From NCBI GenBank assembly GCA_024408905.1, contig JAKSUP010000086.1, positions 1 to 6,065 on the forward strand: a stretch of 6,065 bases of DNA, given 5' to 3'. Position numbers and translations under genes: made by a program. Shown here one piece after another: positions 1-4,595 of this stretch. Positions within the stretch are counted from its first letter, which is position 1. Every line of letters begins with the position of its first letter. Source of the DNA: a bacterium. Lineage in GTDB: Bacteria > Cyanobacteriota > Vampirovibrionia > Gastranaerophilales > Gastranaerophilaceae. The notes beneath the pieces are model-generated. The model saw only the letters and a list, made by a program, of their open reading frames with translations, ran no database searches and was not told the DNA's origin.

Positions 1-30
1 CATAGATAAAAAAATAAAGAAATAGTAAAA

Positions 31-165
31 CCCCCTCCTGCCTTTCAGGCACCCTGTCTTGAATTATTCGGGTTCTCGTCGGAGTAACGTCCGACTCGAA
101 CTTACGGGTTTGGCTTCGCCTGCACCCTACCGAAAATTCGCTCCCCCTAGGGAGAGGGGAATTTC
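31..165. repeat. GC-rich, hairpin-rich intergenic island (putative dispersed repeat)
   Basis: This stretch is clearly richer in G+C than the AT-rich DNA on either side and has no convincing reading frame. It folds into several hairpins in series: TGCCT-TTC-AGGCA near 39-52; GTCGGA (78-83) with TCCGAC (90-95) around a 6-base loop, extended after a short internal loop by GTTC (72-75) with GAAC (98-101); and a composite stem at 132-165 whose core is CTCCC (141-145) with GGGAG (150-154). The outer edges, CCCCTC (32-37) and GAGGGG (154-159), are also complementary. Its general look, C-run edges around small hairpins, recalls short interspersed intergenic repeats of gut bacteria. That it is repeated elsewhere is inference; only one copy is visible here. 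I considered a tRNA because of the GTTCGAGTC stretch on the minus strand, but found no acceptor stem or anticodon arm. Confidence 0.45.
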
Positions 166-188
166 TATACCAATAATAAATATTATGT

Positions 189-223
189 AAAAAAGGATGG
201 CTATTTAGCCACCCTCTTTTTTT
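189..223. terminator. Bidirectional Rho-independent terminator
   Basis: The hairpin TGGCT (198-202) / AGCCA (207-211) with loop ATTT is extended past one mismatch by GG (195-196) with CC (213-214). It is flanked on the left by six A (189-194) and on the right by seven T (217-223), so it has a U-tract in either direction. On the minus strand it lies just after the stop of the small gene ending at 241 and would end that transcript. On the plus strand it could stop transcription entering from the left edge. Confidence 0.8.
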
Positions 224-240
224 ATCGAAAAAAGGAGAAT

Positions 241-654
241 TTACATATTCATTGAAAAATTTTGACCTGTAGGATTTTCCAGAGATTGTTTTGCTAAAGC
301 TTTGTTATTGAAGAAATGTTGTTTCCCAAGTGCTTGCATCTCTGCATTATAAACCCTTTCATCAAATATATTTTCATATTTTTCTAACCAATCAGTAAAC
401 GGAGAAACAACACCTTCTACCATACCTTTAGCAGTATCCCCGAGTTGTTGAATTACACGTTCACCAATACCCATTTCCTTTAATTTTTCGCCAACAGTCA
501 AGGACAATAAACCATTATTAGCAACTGCTTCTTCTGCACGTTCTACATCACGTGCTTCCATGGCAGCTTGAGCATTTTCAGCGTTTGTATATTTACGCTG
601 CGTATAGGTTTGTTGCTCACTTAAAAACGTATTTAAATTGAATGCTTCTGCCAT
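241..654 (-). CDS. Hypothetical small helical protein, 137 aa
   Basis: I do not recognise this protein. It is predicted largely helical and soluble, with no signal peptide and no membrane segment. The N-terminal half is rich in Ala, Glu, Gln and Arg (roughly residues 10-45, a possible amphipathic or coiled-coil helix). The middle carries VGEKLKEMGIGERVIQQLG, followed by a Gly/Val patch and an aromatic, acidic DWLEKYENIFDERVY segment. The tail ends in QNFSMNM. The start at 654 is chosen because AAGGGA (663-668) lies 8 bases upstream of that ATG. An in-frame ATG at 693 (150 aa) and a TTG at 702 (153 aa) are possible but have no visible Shine-Dalgarno. It lies downstream of the GNAT-like gene on the same strand, with over 90 bp between them, and has its own candidate promoter and a tandem TTACAAT operator-like site upstream. 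The bidirectional terminator follows it. The gene is probably real; its function is unknown. Confidence 0.75.
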   Translation of the reverse strand: MAEAFNLNTFLSEQQTYTQRKYTNAENAQAAMEARDVERAEEAVANNGLLSLTVGEKLKEMGIGERVIQQLGDTAKGMVEGVVSPFTDWLEKYENIFDERVYNAEMQALGKQHFFNNKALAKQSLENPTGQNFSMNM

Positions 655-662
655 TTTCCTTG

Positions 663-668
663 TCCCTT
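663..668 (-). promoter_or_regulatory. Ribosome binding site deciding the start at 654
   Basis: AAGGGA on the minus strand lies 8 bases before the ATG at 654. The alternative ATG at 693 is preceded only by an A-run. This favours the shorter, 137-residue protein, but not decisively. Confidence 0.45.
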
Positions 669-727
669 GTTCTTGTATTAATGTTATCGGCATTTTTTTC
701 AAAAACTTTAGGGTTTTTAAGAAAAAT

Positions 728-745
728 TTTACAATTCGTTACAAT
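728..745 (+). promoter_or_regulatory. Tandem direct repeat matching the cyanobacterial HLR1 (RpaB) box
   Basis: The sequence is TTTACAAT-TC-GTTACAAT, two 8-base half-sites at a 10-bp period. It fits the HLR1 consensus (G/T)TTACA(T/A)(T/A)NN(G/T)TTACA(T/A)(T/A), as I recall it, at every position. OmpR/PhoB-family response regulators bind such head-to-tail repeats, and in cyanobacteria RpaB binds HLR1. The site lies in the gap upstream of the minus-strand 137-residue gene, 35 bp before the ATG at 693 and 74 bp before the ATG at 654, and just downstream of the -10 at 759-764. The match is seen directly; binding by an RpaB-like protein is inference. Confidence 0.5.
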
Positions 746-758
746 TTTAACGATGCAA

Positions 759-764
759 ATTATA
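759..764 (-). promoter_or_regulatory. Candidate -10 element for the 137-aa gene
   Basis: TATAAT on the minus strand lies between the GNAT-like gene and the small gene, with no convincing -35 box. Transcription would begin near 752, so the HLR1-like repeat would sit just after the start site, a position suited to repression. An alternative promoter has a TTGTAA -35 inside that repeat (729-734) and a weak TAAAGT -10 (705-710). In that case the repeat would overlap the -35, a position suited to activation. Confidence 0.4.
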
Positions 765-785
765 ATATTGCTGAATAATTAATTT

Positions 786-1793
786 CTATAGTCCAATTTT
801 TGTAGAGATAGCATTTGACGGACAGAAATTACTCAAAACAGTATATTTACCTGTTTTTACATTTTCTTTTAACACTCTGGCTGATGAATTAGTTAATACT
901 ATCTGATTTTGCACACGCTCAAAGCCGTTAGTGATAAATTTATCTTCATATTTATCCCCAAAGGTATTATACCGTTGAGAACGAATATACATTCCAAATC
1001 GAGATTTTCTTTTCTTAATTTGTGCTGTTGCAAAAGATATTATCTCATTTACATCAAAATCTTCCCAAGCTGATTGAATAATATCAACCACAAAATTTTC
1101 ATTATCAGACGTTTGTATACAAATTCCACCAATTACATTTCTTGTACGCTTGTCTTCTATCGTGTATTTATATTCTGTCAAATAAGACAAACCTCTGAAA
1201 ACACTTTCTTTAAATTCAATCGGCTCTCTGCTTAATAGTGGTCTAAAATGTGGAAGTAAATTATCATTATAAATATTCGCAATTGCCTTTGCATCAGAAT
1301 TTCTAAAGTTTCTGTAGTGATTGTTGCTATAATCAACATCTATAAACTTGTTTACTCGCCACAATTTTTCATAAGAAATCTGAGTAAAGCCACATTTCGA
1401 AACAAGCATTGTTAAAAGTTCAGGCAAATAATCATCCACTTTTACAATTATTGACGTTGCACCCAATGCTTTATATTTAGAAACTACAAACTGAACAAGT
1501 TCTGCAGCATCATCGTAAGCATTTTCTTCAAAAAACAATTTCTGAATTTCCATCTTTTTGTTCTTGCATTTGGTTGGTGCTACTGTAATTAATCCCCGAA
1601 CTTCTTTATAATCTTTTAAGACATAGGATTCCGGTAAAAATTTATACGCCAAAGGTAGAATATGGTGCAGAGGGATAAAAGGATTGAACATCACATGGTT
1701 AATATAAGTATCACTCGTACTATTATTCAGAAATGATATCATTTCTTGCGTGTTCTTTTTATCAAAATAATATAATTTCCGTATTCTACTCAT
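786..1793 (-). CDS. Tandem GNAT-like acetyltransferase-fold protein, 335 aa
   Basis: The protein appears to be two GNAT (Gcn5-related N-acetyltransferase) modules in series. Module 1 (about residues 8-148) has a central strand GLITVAP (67-73), a helix through DDAAELVQFVVSKY (94-107) and the typical late block GATSIIVKV...LLTMLVSKCGFTQISYEKLWRV (111-147). Module 2 (about 158-300) begins with FRNSDAKAIANIYND (163-177), the usual GNAT first helix, then has NVIGGICIQ (219-227) and the ending FITNGFERVQNQIVL (286-300). The 'xxGF' turn before the last strands (135-136, 290-291) is seen in both. Neither module shows the Q/R-x-x-G-x-G/A acetyl-CoA pyrophosphate loop, so activity is doubtful and the substrate cannot be named. 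GNAT proteins normally move an acetyl group from acetyl-CoA to an amine. The start is supported by a promoter that places transcription on this ATG, and no Shine-Dalgarno is visible. It is divergent from glgC across 127 bp. The fold call rests on sequence pattern only. Confidence 0.75.
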   Translation of the reverse strand: MSRIRKLYYFDKKNTQEMISFLNNSTSDTYINHVMFNPFIPLHHILPLAYKFLPESYVLKDYKEVRGLITVAPTKCKNKKMEIQKLFFEENAYDDAAELVQFVVSKYKALGATSIIVKVDDYLPELLTMLVSKCGFTQISYEKLWRVNKFIDVDYSNNHYRNFRNSDAKAIANIYNDNLLPHFRPLLSREPIEFKESVFRGLSYLTEYKYTIEDKRTRNVIGGICIQTSDNENFVVDIIQSAWEDFDVNEIISFATAQIKKRKSRFGMYIRSQRYNTFGDKYEDKFITNGFERVQNQIVLTNSSARVLKENVKTGKYTVLSNFCPSNAISTKIGL

Positions 1794-1799
1794 AAAAAA

Positions 1800-1828
1800 A
1801 TTATATATTAAAAGTTTTTTTTCGACAA
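1800..1828 (-). promoter_or_regulatory. Promoter of the GNAT-like gene; predicts a leaderless mRNA
   Basis: On the minus strand, TTGTCG (1823-1828), a 17-base spacer and a perfect TATAAT (1800-1805) form a good sigma-70-type promoter. Only six T separate the -10 from the ATG at 1793, so the expected start nucleotide is the A of the start codon. The absence of a Shine-Dalgarno agrees with leaderless translation. Confidence 0.65.
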
Positions 1829-1873
1829 AATAAATCCAAAAGATGATGAAATATTAATACAAATCTGATAAAC

Positions 1874-1879
1874 TATAAT
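1874..1879 (+). promoter_or_regulatory. Candidate -10 element of glgC
   Basis: TATAAT lies 41 bp upstream of the glgC start. No clear -35 is seen at the usual distance, which may mean that an activator is used. Transcription would begin near 1886, giving a leader of about 35 bases that contains the Shine-Dalgarno. Confidence 0.5.
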
Positions 1880-1908
1880 AGTAGAGATTATAAAAATGGT
1901 CTTAATAT

Positions 1909-1915
1909 AGGAGAG
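1909..1915 (+). promoter_or_regulatory. Ribosome binding site of glgC
   Basis: AGGAGAG ends 5 bases before the ATG at 1921. It is the strongest Shine-Dalgarno in the window and fixes the glgC start. Confidence 0.8.
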
Positions 1916-1920
1916 AATTT

Positions 1921-3159
1921 ATGTCAGTAGATGACACCTTAGTTATGATTTTAGCCGGTGGGGAAGGAAAAAGACTACACCCACTAACACAAGACAGAGC
2001 AAAACCGGCAGTCCCTTTTGGAGGAAGATACAGAATTATTGATTTTGTATTGAACAACTTTATTAATTCAGGATTTTTCAAAATTAAAGTTTTAACTCAA
2101 TACAAATCTGATTCATTAAACAAACATATTACTCACGGTTACACCCTGTCACCATTTTTGAACCAATATGTTGATTTGGTGCCGGCACAAATGAGAACCG
2201 GTGGCAGTTGGTATAAAGGAACTGCTGACGCAGTTTATCAAAACATTTTTCATATCCATGATGAAGAACCAAACTACGTTTGTGTATTTGGTGGCGATCA
2301 TATTTACAAAATGGATGTATGGCAAATGCTAAAATTCCATAAAAATAACAATGCAGACTTAACAATTTCTGCTATTCCAATTCCAATAGAAGAAGCTTCC
2401 GAATTTGGGATTATTGAAGTTGATGAAAATTGGCGTCTGACAGGTTTTGTTGAAAAACCAAAAACAGCACCAAAACCTATTCCAAATAACCCTAAAATGT
2501 GCTTGGCATCAATGGGAAATTATATTTTTAATAAGGAAATTCTTGTAAACGCATTAGAAGAAGACTCAAAAATAGAAACCTCAAACCACGATTTCGGCAA
2601 AAATGTTATACCTATGTTGTTAGAACAAGGAAAAAGTATTTATATCTATAACTTTGCCGACAATACTTTTACAGGAATGACTCCAAAGGAAAAAGGTTAT
2701 TGGCGTGATGTTGGATGTATTGATGCTTATTGGCAAGCAAATATGGATTTATTGGATTATGAACCGGAATTAAATATATACTCTAAAGAATGGCCATTAA
2801 GAACATTCAATTACAATTATCCTCCTGCAAAATTTATTTGGCAAGAAGGTGATAGAGTTGGTATGGCTACAAACTCAATGGTTTCTGAAGGATGTATTGT
2901 TTCAGGTGCTAACATTTCTAAATGCGTACTTTCACCAAAAGTTAAAGTTAACAGTTATTGCCAAGTTACAGATAGTATCTTGATGGAAGATGTTGAAATA
3001 GGACGTCATTGTGAAATCAGAAAAGCAATTATTGATAAAAATGTCTATGTTCCTCCAAATACCAAAATCGGAGTTGATAGAGAAGCCGACCTTGCAAGAG
3101 GATTTTATGTTTCAGAAGGTGGAGTAACAATAGTCCCTAAAAAGGCAAGACTAAGTTAG
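1921..3159 (+). CDS. glgC: Glucose-1-phosphate adenylyltransferase (ADP-glucose pyrophosphorylase), 412 aa
   Basis: GlgC makes ADP-glucose and pyrophosphate from ATP and glucose-1-phosphate, the committed, normally allosteric step of bacterial glycogen synthesis in the cytoplasm; the active form is a homotetramer. The N-terminal nucleotidyltransferase domain shows the ATP-binding loop AGGEGKRLHPLT (12-23), RAKPAVPFGG (26-35), WYKGTADAV (97-105) and GGDHIYKMD (124-132), in which D126 corresponds to the catalytic Asp (D142 of E. coli). It also has FVEKP (176-180), where K179 matches the glucose-1-phosphate-binding Lys195, then SMGNY (197-201), HDFG (223-226) and YWRDVG (260-265). From about residue 305 a hexapeptide-repeat left-handed beta-helix follows, with the usual C-terminal FYVSEGGVTIV. 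Length is normal (400-430) and no key residue is missing. FGGRYRIIDF near 33-42 resembles the proteobacterial-type enzyme more than the cyanobacterial/plant LAGKYRLIDIPVSN type. No other glycogen gene is adjacent. Confidence 0.97.
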   Translation: MSVDDTLVMILAGGEGKRLHPLTQDRAKPAVPFGGRYRIIDFVLNNFINSGFFKIKVLTQYKSDSLNKHITHGYTLSPFLNQYVDLVPAQMRTGGSWYKGTADAVYQNIFHIHDEEPNYVCVFGGDHIYKMDVWQMLKFHKNNNADLTISAIPIPIEEASEFGIIEVDENWRLTGFVEKPKTAPKPIPNNPKMCLASMGNYIFNKEILVNALEEDSKIETSNHDFGKNVIPMLLEQGKSIYIYNFADNTFTGMTPKEKGYWRDVGCIDAYWQANMDLLDYEPELNIYSKEWPLRTFNYNYPPAKFIWQEGDRVGMATNSMVSEGCIVSGANISKCVLSPKVKVNSYCQVTDSILMEDVEIGRHCEIRKAIIDKNVYVPPNTKIGVDREADLARGFYVSEGGVTIVPKKARLS

Positions 3160-3188
3160 CTTGATTAAATTAGTTAATATTATAAAAA

Positions 3189-3225
3189 GGGTAGCAAATT
3201 TTTAATAATTGCTATTCTTTTTTTT
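3189..3225 (+). terminator. Rho-independent terminator of glgC
   Basis: GGGTAGCAA (3189-3197) pairs with TTGCTATTC (3209-3217) through nine pairs, two of them G-U, around an 11-base loop. Eight T follow (3218-3225). It lies 30 bp after the glgC stop. On the minus strand the same bases encode the end of the small open frame at 3212-3355. Confidence 0.8.
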
Positions 3226-3355
3226 CTTCGTAAGCATTATCATCTTCCACCCACACCAAAGTAATCGATTGAGGCACCTCAAACGGGTTTGATGTTAGTT
3301 TGTCATACTTTTCTATTTTTCTATTCAATATTTTAAAAAATGTAGATATTTGCAT
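3212..3355 (-). CDS. Possible small protein, 47 aa, downstream of surE
   Basis: An ATG at 3355 opens a 48-codon frame, including its TAG stop. The protein begins MQISTFFKILNRKIEKYDK, continues through NPFEVPQSITLVWVEDD and ends in a charged NAYEEKKE. The first 20 residues could form a basic amphipathic helix and the last ten are strongly acidic and Lys-rich. The middle of the frame is richer in G+C than typical spacer here, and the residue mix looks protein-like, which supports coding. Against it, there is no clear Shine-Dalgarno (only TAGGT directly before the ATG and AAGGG 13 bases away) and no promoter of its own. It lies 89 bp after surE with a hairpin between, so it would depend on read-through. 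Its last codons occupy the T-run and right arm of the glgC terminator. I do not recognise it. Confidence 0.45.
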   Translation of the reverse strand: MQISTFFKILNRKIEKYDKLTSNPFEVPQSITLVWVEDDNAYEEKKE

Positions 3356-3379
3356 ACCTACATACTAACCCTTATTTAA

Positions 3380-3413
3380 AACGGTAAATTACCCATTCGA
3401 GCAATTTACCGTT
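3380..3413 (-). terminator. Strong hairpin after surE, probable terminator or 3' stabiliser
   Basis: AACGGTAAATT (3380-3390) and AATTTACCGTT (3403-3413) form an 11-bp perfect stem with a 12-base loop, 31 bp downstream of the surE stop. In the surE direction the stem is followed only by a weak TTTAAATAA tract, so termination may be partial. That would let transcription reach the small frame at 3212-3355. Confidence 0.65.
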
Positions 3414-3444
3414 CCTTAATTCTTATACTTTTTGCCTAATTAAA

Positions 3445-4236
3445 CTAAAACCAATCGCAAAATCTGTCTTTACAAAGTTCTTTCTGTAAATCATTCATTA
3501 TGTTTACTCTGGTCATTTCATACGTAATCGGAGTTACAGAAATTAAATTGTTGCGAACTGCAGATATGTCAGTTGCTGCATCATCAGGTTCAGTTATCAA
3601 TTCACCTGCCATCCAATAATAAACTTTACCTCTTGGATCAACACGTTTTTCATATTCGTCAGTGAACATTCTGCTGCCAAGTTCTGTTACGGCAATTCCT
3701 GCAATATCTTCTTTTTCTAACCCCGGAACATTAATATTTAACAATGTTTTTGGTGGAATTTTGTACGTATCTAATTTTTCTATAAATTCAGCAATAAATT
3801 GTGCAGTAACCTTGAAATCCTCGTATTCACATCTCATACTTGCCAAAGATGTTGCAATACTTGGGTAACCCATCATAGCACCTTCCATTGCACAACTTAC
3901 GGTACCTGAGTACAATATATCAGCACCTAAATTAGGTCCATGGTTAATCCCTGAAATAACTAAATCAGGTTTTTCTTCTTCTGCTAAAATAGCATTAATT
4001 GCCAATTTTACACAATCACCCGGAGTTCCTGTTGTCATCCAACAACGTTTTGCGCCGTATTTCGGATCAACTTCTTCTACCCTCAAAGGAGTATGTAATG
4101 TTAAAGAATGTCCTGCAGCACTACGTTCTCTATCCGGTGCTACAACATAAACTTCATGTTTTGGGGCTAATGCCTCGATTAATGCATGAATACCATTGGC
4201 CAAAAGACCATCGTCGTTTGAAATAAGAATTTTCAT
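3445..4236 (-). CDS. surE: 5'/3'-nucleotidase SurE, 263 aa
   Basis: SurE is a metal-dependent phosphatase (EC 3.1.3.5 / 3.1.3.6) that removes phosphate from nucleoside 5'- and 3'-monophosphates. It is cytoplasmic and linked to stationary-phase survival in other bacteria. The hallmark NDDG is at residues 7-10 (metal ligands D8 and D9), then APDRERSAAGHSLT (33-46) with ligand S39, GTPGDCV (70-76), and SGINHGPNLG (95-104) with ligand N98, followed by YSGTVSCAMEG (109-119). The C-terminal region ends with the family's TD...A......SVTPI pattern. Length is typical (about 250-270) and all active-site residues are present. The start is fixed by AGAGGA seven bases upstream. The gene is divergent from the large gene at 4596 and convergent with glgC. 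In many bacteria surE sits beside pcm or nlpD; neither is present here. Confidence 0.96.
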   Translation of the reverse strand: MKILISNDDGLLANGIHALIEALAPKHEVYVVAPDRERSAAGHSLTLHTPLRVEEVDPKYGAKRCWMTTGTPGDCVKLAINAILAEEEKPDLVISGINHGPNLGADILYSGTVSCAMEGAMMGYPSIATSLASMRCEYEDFKVTAQFIAEFIEKLDTYKIPPKTLLNINVPGLEKEDIAGIAVTELGSRMFTDEYEKRVDPRGKVYYWMAGELITEPDDAATDISAVRNNLISVTPITYEMTRVNIMNDLQKELCKDRFCDWF

Positions 4237-4243
4237 CCAGTAA

Positions 4244-4249
4244 TCCTCT
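4244..4249 (-). promoter_or_regulatory. Ribosome binding site of surE
   Basis: AGAGGA on the minus strand, with a 7-base spacer to the ATG at 4236, is a good Shine-Dalgarno and confirms the start that places NDDG at residue 7. Confidence 0.75.
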
Positions 4250-4284
4250 TTTTAAATGTGATAAACAATAAACACTTACACTAC

Positions 4285-4293
4285 ATTATAACA
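4285..4293 (-). promoter_or_regulatory. Extended -10 promoter of surE
   Basis: TGT-TATAAT on the minus strand is a perfect extended -10 (TGnTATAAT) with no good -35, as expected for that promoter class. Transcription would begin near 4278, giving a leader of about 42 bases. The TTTGCATGCAAA palindrome lies directly upstream. Confidence 0.65.
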
Positions 4294-4296
4294 GTA

Positions 4297-4308
4297 TTTG
4301 CATGCAAA
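4297..4308. promoter_or_regulatory. Perfect 12-bp palindrome, candidate operator of surE
   Basis: TTTGCATGCAAA is a perfect palindrome starting four bases upstream of the surE extended -10, where a -35 contact or a repressor would sit. It is GC-richer than its surroundings. The binding protein is unknown. Confidence 0.4.
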
Positions 4309-4343
4309 GTATAGCCATGAATTTTTAAACCTTTGATAAAATT

Positions 4344-4361
4344 TTTACAAAATTTTACATT
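4344..4361 (+). promoter_or_regulatory. Second tandem repeat matching the HLR1 (RpaB) box
   Basis: TTTACAAA-AT-TTTACATT has the same two half-sites and 10-bp period as the site at 728-745 and also fits the HLR1 consensus at every position. It lies in the surE / 4596 divergent spacer, about 50 bp upstream of the surE extended -10. The surrounding DNA is very AT-rich, so chance is more likely here than at 728-745. Confidence 0.45.
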
Positions 4362-4484
4362 TAAACATGACATAAAAATTTTTAATAAACAGAAAAACTT
4401 TCCTTTTAATAAAATAACAATCATTAGTTTAAACCGAGCATTTTAATTGTTGCCTTACATTAATAAAACATTCAAAAATCCATC

Positions 4485-4503
4485 TTTACATTTTGTTTAC
4501 ATT
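4485..4503 (+). promoter_or_regulatory. Tandem TTTACATT direct repeat, 11-bp period
   Basis: TTTACATT-TTG-TTTACATT is two identical octamers spaced by three bases, so the period is 11 bp, not the 10 bp of the other two sites. It is about 55 bp upstream of the extended -10 of the gene at 4596. PhoB/OmpR-type regulators commonly use an 11-bp period. Confidence 0.4.
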
Positions 4504-4515
4504 TAATAAAAATTA

Positions 4516-4533
4516 GGCAATTTTCAAAATGCC
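4516..4533. promoter_or_regulatory. Imperfect inverted repeat upstream of the 4596 gene
   Basis: GGCAATTTTCAAAATGCC is an inverted repeat with one unpaired A in the left arm. It ends just upstream of where the -35 of the 4596 promoter would be, so it could be an operator. It has no T-run and is not a terminator. Confidence 0.3.
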
Positions 4534-4557
4534 ACGCTTTTAAATATATATATAAGT

Positions 4558-4566
4558 TGATATAAT
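4558..4566 (+). promoter_or_regulatory. Extended -10 promoter of the large 4596 gene
   Basis: TGA-TATAAT is a perfect extended -10 (TGnTATAAT); the -35 region (TTTTAA at 4538-4543) is weak. Transcription would begin near 4572-4574, giving a leader of about 22-24 bases. Confidence 0.65.
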
Positions 4567-4581
4567 CGTGTATGTTGCATT

Positions 4582-4586
4582 AGAAG
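4582..4586 (+). promoter_or_regulatory. Weak ribosome binding site of the 4596 gene
   Basis: AGAAG lies nine bases before the ATG at 4596. An in-frame TAG at 4581-4583 rules out any longer start, so 4596 is the most upstream possible start. Confidence 0.5.
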
Positions 4587-4595
4587 AAAACGTGT

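Larger units (their letters stand above)
4309..4557. other. AT-rich divergent spacer
   Basis: This is very AT-rich DNA between the surE promoter and the promoter of the gene at 4596. I found no convincing coding frame or RNA gene. It holds the tandem TTTACA-type repeats at 4344-4361 and 4485-4503, a separate CTTACATT half-site at 4454-4461, and an imperfect inverted repeat at 4516-4533. The density of operator-like sites and the 359-bp length between the divergent starts suggest a regulatory region. Confidence 0.5.

Noticed and set aside
1..3. CAT at the left edge as a minus-strand start codon of a further gene
   Set aside because: No Shine-Dalgarno or promoter supports it and nothing of the gene would be visible.
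66..135. tRNA-like stretch on the minus strand (GTTCGAGTC with hairpins)
   Set aside because: No acceptor stem, D-arm or anticodon arm can be drawn with it; better explained as part of the hairpin-rich island.
845..862. A third HLR1-like pair, TTTACC and TTTACA at 10-bp period
   Set aside because: One half-site has a mismatch in the core and the pair lies inside the GNAT-like coding sequence, so chance is the better explanation.
2129..2365. Minus-strand 78-codon frame inside glgC
   Set aside because: Antisense shadow of a fully conserved glgC region; composition rich in His and Cys typical of a wrong frame.
3662..4226. Two plus-strand frames (68 and 75 codons) inside surE
   Set aside because: Antisense to intact surE motifs; no start signals.
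3432..4520. AATTAGGCAA present at 4511-4520 and, inverted, at 3432-3441
   Set aside because: A single 10-base match in AT-rich DNA; too short to call a repeat or an attachment site.
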